Below the pieces are notes generated by a model. That model ran no database searches and was not told the origin of the DNA. It saw nothing but the letters and a program-made list of their open reading frames with translations. Below, one piece after another: positions 46,060 to 57,500 of a stretch of 64,000 nucleotides of DNA (the first letter of the stretch is position 1; each line of letters opens with the position of its first letter). Position numbers and translations under genes: made by a program. Source of the DNA: Tanypteryx hageni (lineage: Eukaryota; Arthropoda; Insecta; Odonata; Petaluridae); the NCBI GenBank assembly GCA_028673005.1, contig CM054115.1, positions 56,778,407 to 56,842,406 of the forward strand, in the 5' to 3' direction.

Positions 46060-46878
46060 AAGAATAGGAATGCATCATAAATATATAGAGAAAGAGAAGT
46101 AATGATGATAGAAATGTGGAGAGGTAAAAAGGGGGAAAGGAGGAGTGAGAGGCAGGTGGACGTTAGTGGCGGGTAAACCAAGCAGGAAGAAGGGTATTAA
46201 GAGAAACGCTGGGAGGGAAGTTGGTCGGTGGGCGTGGGCGGAAGTGTAGGGAATGCCGAGGTATTTTGGGGGAGGATGGAAAGTTAAGCAGAAAGAGAAT
46301 GGAGAAAGGGGTGAGTGGATCCGCTGATTCTAAAGAGTGGGATAATTCTAGGATAGGGGAGTGGTTTGCAAAAACTTCGTTGGTTAACATTGTATTATTT
46401 TTCTTATGGACGATTATTTCTATGGCTTTTAAGGTATCAAATTTTATCCTTTTTCTGAGAGATGTAAGATAGTTGGGGAGAAGGAACTATTGCGGTTATT
46501 GTCTAATAAATGTTTTGCAAAATCTACCTCTTGAGGTAGCACTTTCGATGTTCTTCCGAGCGTATTTTAAAACTTCTTCCTGTTTGTCCTATGTAAGTTG
46601 CACTGTAATTATCACATTTAAGAAGATACAAACCGTGATTTCTTTTTGTCTTTAGTATTAATAAGACACTTCCCAGGGATGAGGAGGGTGTGGAACGCAA
46701 CTTTGAAATCTTTCTTCGAAGGGCAGATTGGGTAGTTTGTTTGATTAACCGTCAGTAAATGGGAGTTTGCCCAATTTGGGAGATTTTTTGTCGGAGTGTA
46801 GTGGAAAAAGACCGGAGGATAAGTTTGTTTTGAATTTTTTGTCGAAAAGTTTGTTTACGAGATTTGGATCATAACCAT
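46060..46878 (-). mobile_element. Penelope-like element 3' part with GIY-YIG endonuclease
   Basis: The minus strand carries the linker after the RT (NGYDPNLVNKLFDKKF, then GKCLINTKDKKKSRF), a frame shift near 46630, and the GIY-YIG-type domain (GLYLLKCDNYSATYIGQTGR, then IRSEEH). After a stop near 46530 it reads FAKHLLDNN and KRIKFDTLKAIEI. The spacing YLLKC-x7-YIGQT-x7-R-x3-H fits Penelope-like endonucleases. The reverse transcriptase is missing: the element stops at 46878 against an ACTAGTATAAAAACCCGTCA head. Confidence 0.78.
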
Positions 46879-46990
46879 TACTAGTATAAAAACCCGTCAA
46901 TATGACGGGCATGCGTGGAATAAGTATTAAATTTAAGGCACTTCCCATTCTTCTTCCTTTTCTCTCTTCCATCCTTCTTCCTCATATTTT
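46872..46990 (-). repeat. DR-D-like head fragment
   Basis: ACTAGTATAAAAACCCGTCA followed by ATATGACGGG resembles the head of DR-D at 5695. It marks the point where the Penelope-like element is cut. Confidence 0.5.
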
Positions 46991-47149
46991 AAGTTTATGT
47001 TCGATTTTTTCGACATTTCATTGATTGAGTGATATTGCCATAAAAACTGTACACCATTCGTAACAGATAATAATAGATGAAGACGTATTCTAGCCTCGAG
47101 TTTAACACAGGATAATTTAACGAAGGAGCCTGAGACATAAGTCGTTTTT

Positions 47150-47740
47150 TTCGAAGTGGCATATTAATCTTAGGTAGGCGTTGGGTGCGTTGGAGTTGTG
47201 TCGCATGTTCTTCGGAAAGGTCTTGGTAAGGAACCTCGCATTAATCGAAATGGAGGCATAATAAATGCAGAGACGAGATGTTTTCTCAGGGAAAAAGGTG
47301 TTGAGTTTTTTAAGCGCGTGAGGGAATGGAGAGAGTTGTTATAAAGCAAACGAAAAGCTGCGTCATCAATTTCTGGAGAACCAAAAATGTTAGATGTTAA
47401 TTATTTGTTCGACGGAGCAAAGATTCCAATTTCAGATTCAGTTAAATTGTAAATATAAATATACCTTGGTTCGACTGCAGGTCGAATATCTGTCAGCTGT
47501 GTTGGATCCTTACGAAAAGGGACTCTAAAGAGATAGAAAAGGCGCAGCACAAGTCAGCTAGTGTCTTAAAGAGAAACTTTGATAATAAACAAAGCGTAAC
47601 GCCGTTAATAGAAAATCTGAATTGAGCTTCATTAGAGGAACGTAGACTGCAGGATAGATATAAACTACTAGTCGAAGGAGAGAAGATAGAGGTGGAAGGG
47701 TTAAGAGAGGAGAGGATAGAGTTATTTAGCAAGAGAGAAG
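47150..47740 (-). pseudogene. Second Jockey-like LINE remnant
   Basis: Minus-strand pieces resemble the C-terminal region of the LINE at 25.5-28.4 kb: a RKHLVSAFIMPPF-like segment where the intact copy has the LIFPHFEYC block, and in another frame QDLSEEHATQLQRTQR against QDLSKELSIKLQRSH. Upstream at 47490-47740 a further frame (FRFSINGVTL) may be the preceding strand. Several shifts are present. Confidence 0.45.
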
Positions 47741-47784
47741 GGAAATCACAGCTTGAGGCTGTATGGTCGAGTTCTAAGGTTTTA

Positions 47785-47945
47785 TGGTGAAGCGTCCCTT
47801 ATCCTTCTCATTTTTTTCACTCTCTCCCTCATACCATGAACGACGTTGCCACATTTATTTTCCCGAGTTGCTGGGAAGCCTGAATTCACGGGGGCGATTT
47901 ATTCATGGTGATTTTTTTATGACAGGGTACACAATATTATATCAT
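47785..47945 (+). repeat. DR-F dispersed repeat, copy 2
   Basis: Inverted relative of 45355-45545, sharing GGGAAGCC, TGAATTCACGGG and adjoining pyrimidine-rich blocks. Confidence 0.5.
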
Positions 47946-48025
47946 AAATTAAAGTCGATGGGGAAAAAGGTTTTAATGTGGCGTGGACTGAGATTGCAGC
48001 GATAATTCTTCCAGGTGGTATCACA

Positions 48026-48265
48026 TGACACACAGCCTTCACTTTACCTCTGGATCTACAGAATTCAACTTCACCAAGACTACCTGCCAAAAACGTTTTT
48101 TTACGCGAGTTTGATGTTATAATCTGGGATGAAACACCAATGGCTCCAGGAGTCGCCTTAGAAATCTTTGAATTCTACGTGACATAACGGGAAAGATGAA
48201 CTGTTTGGAGGAAAAATAATTGTACTTGGAGTAGATTTTCGACAACGCGTAAGTTGTTACTAAGT
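48026..48265 (+). pseudogene. Helitron/PIF1-type helicase fragment
   Basis: Two plus-strand frames give AFTLPLDL, then FDVIIWDETPMAP (Walker B-like, IIWDE), and after a shift near 48205 ELFGGKIIVLGVDFRQ, the GGK-x5-GxDFRQ block of Helitron-encoded PIF1-family helicases. The stretch is about 75 residues. No Rep domain, no TC start and no CTRR end could be identified nearby. Confidence 0.7.
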
Positions 48266-48744
48266 TTAAACATGAACGTTTAAAAAGATAACTTTTGTTT
48301 GGCTAAACATAAGCACAATGCTTTTATTGAAATTCTGTCCTCTTATCCGTGCTATACATTTGCCCCCTTGCACGATCTAAAAGCAGCCTTACCATTAAAG
48401 TGATGGTAAATTAAAAGTGTCAGCGGTTTTTCTGCGGGAGGAAAAAGCTTTAATGATTATAGCTTTTAGTGGAAGCTCATTAGTTGCTTTAATAATTAGG
48501 ATTCCTCTTTTGCCCCATTTTTCCAAGTACACTCAAACGTCACTAGATGCTTACGCGGTGTGTGTTCCAGAAAAGATACGGTCGAATTTTAAAAAAGCAT
48601 TATGAATATTTCGGCGCATATAAACAAACAATTGGGATAAATAATTACTAACTATGGAAAAAACTCGAGCGAACAAAATAAATCGACACAATTACTGAGC
48701 GTATTCTGTTAGAGAAAGTATTGTATCTATTATATTAACCAGTA
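48266..48744. other. No feature recognised
   Basis: Possibly further decayed helicase sequence, but nothing can be supported. Confidence 0.3.
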
Positions 48745-49265
48745 GGAATGTACACGGGTATCCCGTGGTACAGAAGTGCTTTTCATCAAATTCGCCATAG
48801 TATAATGTATTTCCTTTAAAATCAGAAAATAGCATCAGGATTTTATTAAATTTTTTAATAAACAGAATATTGGCTGAAATCGGTTCAGCAAGTTCTACAC
48901 AAACACATGTATAATAACAAATTATTTCTCCTTGTATTGTGGTAGCCCTGCTTTTTAGATCCGTTCTAATCATGTTCATTTCGTTTTTCCATTCTATACT
49001 CGCCCTAAAAACGAAATTTCTTTTTGAAATAGGTTCAGCCAATACTTTAGAAATTCACAGTTACAGAAAAATACCAACCTTGATATTGTGGTAGCCCTGT
49101 TTACTTGACTCGGTTTAAATGTGGAATTTTGGTTATTTATTTATATGAACGTTATATATACCATATCGGGTTAAAATTTATCAGATCAGTTCTCCATAAA
49201 TACGTGTAAAAGAAATATCATTTTTATTTTTTATTGTGGTAGTCATGCTCATTAGCTCCACTTTA
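48745..49265 (+). repeat. DR-B repeat, copy 1, with ~148-bp tandem modules
   Basis: The word ATTGTGGTAGCCCTG (or a one- or two-base variant) starts at 48936, 49085 and 49233, spacings 149 and 148. The 5' part (TACACGGGTATCCCGTGGTA) matches 52573 onward in copy 2. Each module also carries a TTCAGCCAAT-like word and a TTTAAATGT/TTTAAACAT-like word. Confidence 0.85.
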
Positions 49266-49285
49266 AACATCTTGATTTCATTATT

Positions 49286-50979
49286 TTTTTAGCTGCCACC
49301 ACCACACCACCTACCGGCAACTATTGTAAAAACTTGACGCTTAGTCGTAGTAACGCTTCTTTTATTTTTCTTAATTGTTGGTGCTTCGTGGCTATAGCCA
49401 ATATCAGAAGGCTACGGTTTGAGTTTATTTCTATTCTTTGTAAAATCTTTAAATTTTTCTCGCAGTTCCTTAAAATATTTATTATCATTTAACCTATTTA
49501 GAATTTTTATAAATATTACTAATATGGAGAAGGTCATGTGGTGGCCACTAGTGCTTGCCATTTCCCGGTTCTTTCACAATTCCGGGAATCCGGGATTCAA
49601 AATTATAAATCCCGGGATTCCAATAAACAATTAAAAAACCATTTAAAAAGATAGGAAAAAATATAATACGGTTACCTATTGCTTGTTTATGACTCAGGGC
49701 TGATATAATACTATTTAAAAATTATAAAAAGGAAGAAAAAATAAAAAGTGTTACAACTTTTTTATGAACAGGTGAATCTTATTAAGTAATTTTACTCGAG
49801 CTTTAGGATTTTCTATCAATCCATTCGGGGTACTTAATGTTTTAGTAGAAAATTACTCCATTTTATTTATTTGAACCTCGTATAAGACAAAACGCTTACA
49901 TATTGATGTTTAAACTAGTGCTTGTGTTTCCCAGCTTTTAATCGATGTCGGGACCCTGAGAAATTCTAACAAATTTATTAAAATCATTTACAAATAGGGG
50001 TTACACGAATAAAATAAAAAATAATTGAAATTAGCATATATTTATTGACCTGAAAATTGCTTACCATATTGATTATAAAATATAGTTACCAACACACACG
50101 GTACCTATGTAAAAGAAAATGTGAATTGAAACGTCTATACCATTAGCATACATTTCACATATAAATACAAAATCATATCGACAACAGTGTTCTAATTCTT
50201 ATTTCCTATTAGTAATTTTTATAGTAACTTTTAAGAAAACATAATGTGTTCACACTACAATCGCTCAGTGATGTACAAATTTTTGTTATGAAAAGACAAG
50301 TTGCAGTCTTGAGAAAAACCTGAACTTTGATATCCCAATTTGGGAGACAATCTGTATACAATGTCAACTCACACCTAGAGCGCAGTGGTCTTCAGCCGTT
50401 TTTGTTTTCGTCTAAATGATTTTTGAATATGGAATACACCAATATAGTTTCTACGTAGTTAGAGAATATGGAAAACGATTCAGTTGAACTGTAATTGGGA
50501 ATACAATAAACGTAAAATTGGGGGCATTTACATATTATCCGGACTTGAAATTCCTGCCGTAAATTGGAGGAAAGCGCAAAACGCGAAAACTTAAAATCCG
50601 TTAAAATTTATCATTGTTCTTAAGGACCAAACACCGGAACCGAAAGAAAATGCGAAAATTCAAGGAAAACGTAAAATCGGAGGACGTAAAATCGAAGTTT
50701 CACTGTATATATTCTCACGAGTGCTCTATATAAATTTCTTCCTTATTATTGCATTAGAAGTAAAACTAAGCTACTCGGAAACAAAGAAAGTCTTAGTAGT
50801 CCCTTTAGGAACCCCATGGGCGATAAAGGCTAGAGAGTAAATTCTCTTTATGATATACCGGAAATTCCCGAGATATTCAATGGATTTCTCGGGTAATGGG
50901 AAAATCATTTTATTCCCTGGATTCCGAGAAAGCGGGATCCTGGGATGACAAGCACTAGTGGCGCCACATCAGATTTTTT
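49286..50979 (+). repeat. DR-A copy split by a transposon
   Basis: DR-A right part at 49286-49548, then a 1.4-kb element, then the remaining DR-A end GCCACATCAGATTTT at 50963-50977. The break falls inside the terminal hairpin. Confidence 0.85.
49549..50957. mobile_element. hAT-like element inserted in the DR-A hairpin
   Basis: The ends are TAGTGCTTGCCATTTCCCGG on the left and the complement of TAGTGCTTGTCATCCCAGGA on the right. Subterminal CCGGGATT and CGGGAATCC words follow. The left flank is GTGGCCAC (49541-49548) and the right flank GTGGCGCCAC (50958-50967), an 8-bp duplication with two extra bases. No transposase frame is recognisable in the interior. Confidence 0.78.
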
Positions 50980-51374
50980 CTATCAAACTTTCAGGTATTA
51001 CTTGCCAACGCGACCTTTAACTTTGATAATGTTCACAGTCTACTTTTAACTCATAGGTTAGATTCCAAAAGCCTATCTTTCCTAGATTTGAATAACACGG
51101 GAAGAGATGAAACGTTGCGAGCAAGCTTTTCTAAAGTTGAACGTTAAATTAGTTAAAATTGAGATACGAACTCGAGACGTAAATGAGGCCGAAAGAATAA
51201 ACTTGCTTCTTCCATCAAAGAGCATATGAATCCACGCCTAATTTTTGCTCGGTGGCCGAATTAATTAATTAATTTTCGGTAAAAAATCTTAATCACCATA
51301 AAAGCGCACATCGTTGCAAGTTGAAGGCTTAAGTTTGGTGAAGACAGGATGTACGTATTTATGCGAATGAAGCG
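50980..51374. other. No feature recognised
   Basis: No gene or named repeat. Confidence 0.4.
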
Positions 51375-51640
51375 TGTGGTGTGGGTAGGTTGATGTGATG
51401 ATGGTGGCATTGCGAGGGAAGTGAAGGGGCAGGGAGGGAACAGGGTAGGGAGGGGCAAGGAGATGGCAGGGAGGGAAGAGGGCGGGAGCAGGGAGGGTTG
51501 AGGAAGGGGGCAGAGAGAAGGCAGGTTGAGTGTAGAGAGGGAAAGAGAAGGTTGGGAAGGGATAGGGAGGAGACAGGGATGGGGCATGTACGATGGTAGG
51601 GAGGAGGTAGATAGGGTGCAGGGAGGAATATTAAGAAATA
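51375..51640. repeat. Purine-rich minisatellite-like tract
   Basis: Degenerate GGGAGGGAAG / GCAGGGAGG units over about 260 bases, with extreme G+A content on this strand. Frames across it are artefacts. Confidence 0.8.
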
Positions 51641-52571
51641 AGAAAGGCGGTATTAAATATTACCTTCGGTTTAGTGTTTTGCCAGTCATTTTTGCCGATC
51701 GTGTATTAAAAAGAATGTCATGTGCTGGTACTTTAAATCAACGAATTTCTCACGATCGTCTTTTTTCTTTTATGGATTATTTCTAAGTTTCCCGTTGAAT
51801 AGTTACGGTTATTTACTCTAGATATTTAATCAACAACGATATTCTTAAAGCAGGAATCTTTGGTCATGCTGTGGCTTGCCTTTATGTCGTCGAATTAAAA
51901 AAATGGAGCTATCCAATGCTCGTTTTTTAGTTATCCTTTCTGATGGTGAGGATTATAGCGCGTAAATTTTGCGCACCACGGGAAAATATATGATCAAATT
52001 TATATGTGCTTTCTTTTAAAAATGTTATATTATACTACATACAGGTATAATAATACCGTGATGATAATAGCATGGGTAACTAGTCTTTAATGAAATATTC
52101 GGCGAAGCTGAGCAATGGAACTATTCCGAGAATCGGGTCGTACGTGTATAAATAGTGGCACGCTGAATACACACCAGCTACCACCATGACATCTTCCGAT
52201 TTATTGATATGATTTCTCTTGGGAAATCGTAGATTCCAAACTAGACTGTACATCAAGAAGAAAGTCAAATGCACCCTTTCAAACAGAGAACAACATCATA
52301 TTCCGTGTAGTAGTAGTACGATAATTTTTATTTTGCCGTGTTTTGCATTGATTGTATACCTGTTTTAATTTTACACTATTGAATGAACTTTCATCGAGAG
52401 CACAGCATGCTGATAACATAATATTTTCAGCAAATAATTCGCAAGTGGAGCTGTCTAACGAAAAATTCTTCGGTGAATCATGCATTGAAAATAAAATAAT
52501 AAAACAAGTAGTTCTGGAAAGAACTAATCCGCCTACTTTCCTTTCAATACAATTTTATTATATAACACGCA
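51641..52571. other. No gene recognised
   Basis: Short frames at 52080-52274 and 52279-52485 on the minus strand are not recognised and have no splice or repeat support. Confidence 0.35.
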
Positions 52572-53725
52572 GCGGTGTACACAGGTTTCCCGTGCTACAG
52601 AAGTGCTTTTCGTCAAATTGGCCATAGTATAATCGTATAATAATGTATTTTCTTTGACATCAGAAAATTATTTTTCCTTATATTGTGGTAGCCCTGCTTT
52701 TTGATCCTTTCTAAACATATTCATTTCGTTTTGCCATTCTATACTCGCCTTACAAACGAAATTTCCTTGAAATGTGTTCAGCCAATACCTTTCAAATTCA
52801 TAGTTACCGAAAAATTCTAACCTTGATATTGTGGTAGCCCTGTTTAGTCGACCCGGTTGAAATATTTTGGTTATTTATTTAGATGAAGATTAAATATACT
52901 ATATTTCGTTAAAATCCATGCAGCCAGTTCTCTAGAAATACGTGTAAAAGAAATATTGTTTAACTTTTTACTGTGGTAGCCCTGCTCTTTATCTCCGCTT
53001 TAAACATCTTGATTTCATTATTATATTTTGTGAAAATCTTATATTCAAAATTTAAAAACCGTTTAGCCAATTCCTTCCAAATTGTTAATTACTGAGAGTT
53101 AAATTTGTAATTGTGGCACCCATGTTTAATGATTCAGTTTAAATATGTTAATATGGTTTTGTATATAAGTATTAAATGTAAAGTACTCCTTTAGCTTTCC
53201 GTTCAAATCTTCGCAGTCGACTCCCAGTCACTGTTGAGACAGGTTTTGCCCTTGAAGGTGCCCACCTTGTGGGCGAAATGCATTGGGTGTTGTAACCCTC
53301 TAATTGTTTGGCTAAAGGAGTACTTTACATTTAATAATCTGAGCCAAAGTTATTATGAGCTACCAACAATATTGTATATAAGTGTATATTTTAAGTATTA
53401 AATTTGGTTAAAATTGATATGGACAGTTCAATACAAATGTGTTACAAGAATGTTTATTATTCCTTGTGTTGTGGCAGTCCTGCTTTCTATATCTATACTA
53501 AACATCTTGATTTTGTTATTTTATGTTACACGCCTACTTCATACAAAATTTTGTTGAAATCGGTTTGGCCAATTCCTTCCAAATTAATAATTACCGAAAA
53601 GTTTAACTTTGCAATTGTAGCACCCCTGCTGATTCTATCCGATCCAAATATGTCATTTTGCTCATTAATATATGTGCATATTCTATGTACTAAATTTAGT
53701 TGAAATCGGTTCATTCATGAAGAAG
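52572..53725 (+). repeat. DR-B repeat, copy 2, with ~140-146-bp tandem modules
   Basis: Module words TTGTGGTAGCCCTG or variants begin at 52682, 52828, 52970, 53110, 53468 and 53614. Spacings are 146, 142, 140, then 358 across an inserted 161-bp element, then 146. Alternating words TTCAGCCAATxCCTT and ATTACCGAAAA recur in each module. Copy 1 at 48745 shares the same 5' start. Confidence 0.85.
53173..53333. mobile_element. 161-bp element with perfect 23-bp inverted ends
   Basis: Positions 53173-53195 are the exact reverse complement of 53311-53333 (core AAGTACTCCTTTAGC). The 115-base loop contains GTGCCCACCTTGTGGGC, a small hairpin, and then GAAATGCATTGGGTG, wording like the 3' region of Penelope-like elements. 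It interrupts the DR-B module array. Confidence 0.85.
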
Positions 53726-54009
53726 AGGCTAAAAACTAACCTTGAGATAATTAGGTACGTCAAAAAAAGTCAATCAAAACGTGCTGACGGTAATCTAGGG
53801 CTGGATTTGGGAAACGCGCAATTTTCCTGAGCTAGTAACGTTTCAGATGACCCGGTGCTACTCACAATCAGACGGATCAATAATCTAAGTGCCTAAGCTG
53901 TTTACTATTTATAAATATTCAGATAAGTATACCATCCTAAGAGACTATTGTTTTGATTTGACGCACATTTAACTGATTAAGCATAAGTATATTATATATT
54001 AATGATTGA

Positions 54010-54300
54010 AACACAAATAAACGACACAATATACATTGCACAAATTTTCTCATATACGTTTGGTGTGTACGCTTATAAGAGAAAAACGTTTATAAATCAA
54101 AGTTAACCGTAGTTTAGCGTCTATTTTATTGCCACTGGACGATATGTAGTAATTTTTTGAGACGACTTAGTACTATTTGTGACATACTGTACGATTGGAT
54201 GGATTTTAATCAAAATCCGTATAGCTATTTTTGAGTAAATCGAATTTTGTTTCAAAATATCCGAGAATATAGTACCCTTAATTGTTGTGCAATATCGTTA
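54010..54300 (+). repeat. DR-C dispersed repeat, copy 2
   Basis: Direct-orientation match to 34200-34530, highly similar. Confidence 0.85.
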
Positions 54301-54399
54301 ATCTAATCCGAGTTCCTACTATGAATGATATTATTCAGAAATATGAGACATCATTCGATTTAGTTTAACCGTCTAGGCTGTAGTAAGATTTTGAGTGGA

Positions 54400-54625
54400 T
54401 GCGGTGGATGCGTGACGTCATAGAGCTTAGGTAAAGTAGCTTAGCGTACATTGTAATGTCACTGGGCGCCATATAGTGATTTTTTGAGAAATATGGCTTA
54501 CGTAGTATTATTTGTGACATCAGGCTCTACAATTGGATTGATTTTAATCAAATTCCTAAGAGCAAATTTTTTGTAAATCAAAATTTTCTATAAATCGCCA
54601 AGAATAAACTACCCTTTATTTTTGT
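54400..54625 (+). repeat. DR-C dispersed repeat, diverged copy 3
   Basis: Shares TTTGTGACATCAGGCT and TTGATTTTAATCAAAT with the other two copies and follows copy 2 in the same orientation at about 100 bases distance. Confidence 0.75.
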
Positions 54626-54699
54626 GCTATATAACTTTTATCAAAAAAGGTCTGCAAAAGATGATATATTGCATGAATACGAGATGCCATTCGATTTTA

Positions 54700-54868
54700 T
54701 GTACGAGGTTTGGCCCTAGAACCACGAACAGACCGACAGACAGGATGGCGAAAACGACTTTTATGAACTCAGGGACACCTAACGTGTATTTCCATCAAAA
54801 TCTCGAAGTCGAATTTTTTCACGATTACAATACTTTCTCTGTATACTACGTATATGAGAAAGTAAGAT
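54700..54868 (-). repeat. DR-A end, diverged
   Basis: CACCTAACGTGTATTTCCAT to TACTACGTATATGAGAAAGT corresponds to the non-hairpin end of DR-A. Confidence 0.7.
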
Positions 54869-55138
54869 GAGATGTTAAAAATCATTAACTGTTATCTCCA
54901 CGAGTTTTTTAATGGATAATTGAGATAATGTCTCACGAACAATCCTATTAATAATTACGCGATTTTGAATGCTGTTCACACAGGATAACGTCACATGCAT
55001 TCATATCTCAAATAACGTCAAATCAATTGAGAGCGGCCGCATCAATTTTAAAGACTCTTTCAGTTTTGACTTGATTGATACCGTGTGAAACAAAGGTCTG
55101 AGTTGGGTTCCACCGAGCTTTATTTATTTTTAAAATAA

Positions 55139-55803
55139 AGATAAAATCTGATGTGTCCAGCACATGGCTTTCTCCATGCAAGGCAACGAATATGAATGCA
55201 ATAGTAATGAGAAGCTGCTCTCTTAATTCCGTGACCTTTAGAATAATTATCGGCAAATACACTAGTGAATAATTTTTATGCACTGAATAATTTACACAGT
55301 GAAAAATATTTTGAAAAACTTTTCACACTGAAAAAACCATAAGAAAACAAAATTATTATTATTAGTTGCTATGGATGAGAAAATATCGATGCACGATTAA
55401 AATTACCGCTGTCAATATTTAAAAGAAAATGTGTTTACAAAATATGACTTGGTGACATTGGGATACTTTTGATCGCAATTAAAATTACTCTTGGCAGCCT
55501 ATGCATTGCTATCAACAATTTTAAAAATTTATCATAGCAACGGAAGCTTAGAGATGCACTTATCAAATTCAAAAAAATAATCAAAATATCTCTTAAACAA
55601 ACCATCTTATTAATAAATGTTTCACAAAAAAGTTTTATAAAATTATATTGTTTACACTTTTGATAATAACAAATATTTAGATAAATTGTCCTAAAGGAGA
55701 TATTTGAAAAATAGTGAAAAGATACTCAAGGGACCTTAAAACGTGTATTTCAGTTGAAATCTCGAATTCGATTTTTTCACGAAAATAATACTTTCTTCTA
55801 TGT
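55139..55803 (-). repeat. DR-A relative, diverged subfamily
   Basis: It starts with the hairpin end (ATCTGATGTGTCCAGCACAT) and finishes with the ACGTGTATTTCAGTTGAAAT block. The middle is different from the main family, with a TTATCATAGCAACGGAAG word. Confidence 0.65.
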
Positions 55804-55807
55804 TGCC

Positions 55808-56150
55808 TACTAGCTGAAGCGCCCGGTTTCGCTCGGGAGAGTTTTCTTTAAAGTAGCAAACGATTTTTATTGCTCAGGGCCCGCGCTGTCGGTGCGCCCA
55901 AATTTCACAAATGTAATATTTGGAGAAGAGGTTCATACATACATTCATAACTACCACCTAAAGAAATCATTGAAAACTTTTAGTCAGGCTTGTGCTCGTG
56001 GGTGTATCTCAATGGCGAATCCATCATATAATCAAGGCAGACTGCTTTTCAAAGAATATTCGGCGGATTCGAACAGTTTTATTAAAATGGGTATTACTCC
56101 GATGTTTACATTAACATCTGCTATTTTATGTATTGTACGAGTATTGTAAA
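55808..56150 (+). repeat. DR-G retroposon head, copy 2
   Basis: CTAGCTGAAGCGCCCGGTTT, then AGTAGCAAACGATTTTTATT, as at 30447 and 60490. It shares CAGGGCCCGCGCTGTC with the GGGTCCCCGCACTGTC of copy 3. Confidence 0.65.
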
Positions 56151-57214
56151 TTTTTACCATTAATATAATTACGCATAAGCAACATCTTGGTTATCGAACA
56201 AATGTAAGTAGATGTATCGATTTATGTTGCGATAAATCTTTCGATGTTAATGGTGAAGGATAACAATGTTCTAATATTCCTTAAAAATCATTTGACTCAC
56301 TTTAAAAGTATTTATAGACTATATTTAGGCATGAATCCATTCATCCTTTATCTTGGCGTTGGCTATTCTCCCTCTACGGCGCGCCACGGCGTGGATTTTC
56401 CTTGCATTAATCTTTACGTGGCTATCTCCCTTTGAAGAGGACAAAAATTAAGAAATTTAGCTATAGTTAAACCTGACGATGTTGCATTGCAACGAAAACT
56501 AGGTCGTTTTTAAATAAATTTATGTGGAATTACAACAAGTCTCTTTATTTTACATTAAGAAATCTAGCTTTGTTGCCACCTGGAAAAGGGTCATCTAAAC
56601 CGATAAATTTTCCACCTAAAGGAAATTTTCGAGCGAGTTATCATGTAATACGACAAAACATGAACAGAATTAAAACATTCAGTCTTTCGTACGTAAAATA
56701 GTCCATTTCCCGTGATCTTAAATTAATATTTAGGTATATTTATATCTACATCAGTGAAGGGCTGCATGGCATTTTGAGGTTTCTCCGCACCATTTCCCAT
56801 GTATTCTTATGGAAATAGTATTTTGTTTATCCCATGGGGTATAAGAGACCCCGTGGTCTGAAAATCTAGACCAAGTTCTTCATTTGGTCAATAAAACCTT
56901 TGAATTCGATAGCTTCAACGGTGTAAAAACGTATAGAGAACACACAAACACACACTAAAATATTTATAAGATGGAAAAAGTAAAAATGTTTGACGCGAAT
57001 GCAAACCCGCGCGCACTTTGAACCTGGTCCAACGATTTTCCTAGACGTCTCTGACAGCGAAGCACGTCTCAGTCTCTCTACTCGTATAATAATAAAGATC
57101 AATTCTTTGCCGCTAGTGGCAGGGCATCTGTTCCTCGGAAACCTATCACAATGGTCAGCTCCGCAATTCAACAGCAGTTGTTAGGATAATATAAAATAGA
57201 TATTCGAAATATCT
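56151..57214. other. No gene recognised
   Basis: Contains an ACACACACTAAAATATTTATAAGAT stretch at 56943-56968 that repeats words from 30665-30690. The rest is unassigned. Confidence 0.4.
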
Positions 57215-57500
57215 TTTTTTAAATCCGTTTTATTAAAGAATGTTTCAACAACAACTTGTACAATGTTCTATTGTCTGCTGCTTTAGTTATAACTCATATT
57301 TACATAAATTATTAAGTCCAAAAGGAGATATTTGAAAAAACAGCAAAAATGACTAGAGTAAATACAGACACACAGACATCATCGATAAAATATTGAAAAC
57401 GTACTCAGGGAACCTCAAATTGTGCATTTCCGTTGAAATCTCTAATTCGATTTTTCACACAATAATTTCTTTTATACTAATTATAGAGAAAATAAAAAAC
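57215..57500 (-). repeat. DR-A end, diverged subfamily
   Basis: Shares with 55139-55803 the AAAGGAGATATTTGAAAAA block and the closing GTGCATTTCCGTTGAAATCT region. Confidence 0.65.

Noticed and set aside
51261..51786. Pro/Ser-rich and Gly/Glu-rich frames
   Set aside because: They arise from the purine-rich minisatellite read on either strand.
53311..53333. Hammerhead ribozyme in the 161-bp inverted-repeat element
   Set aside because: Penelope-like elements can carry hammerheads, but I could not find the CUGAUGA core in the right place next to the GAAA-like word.
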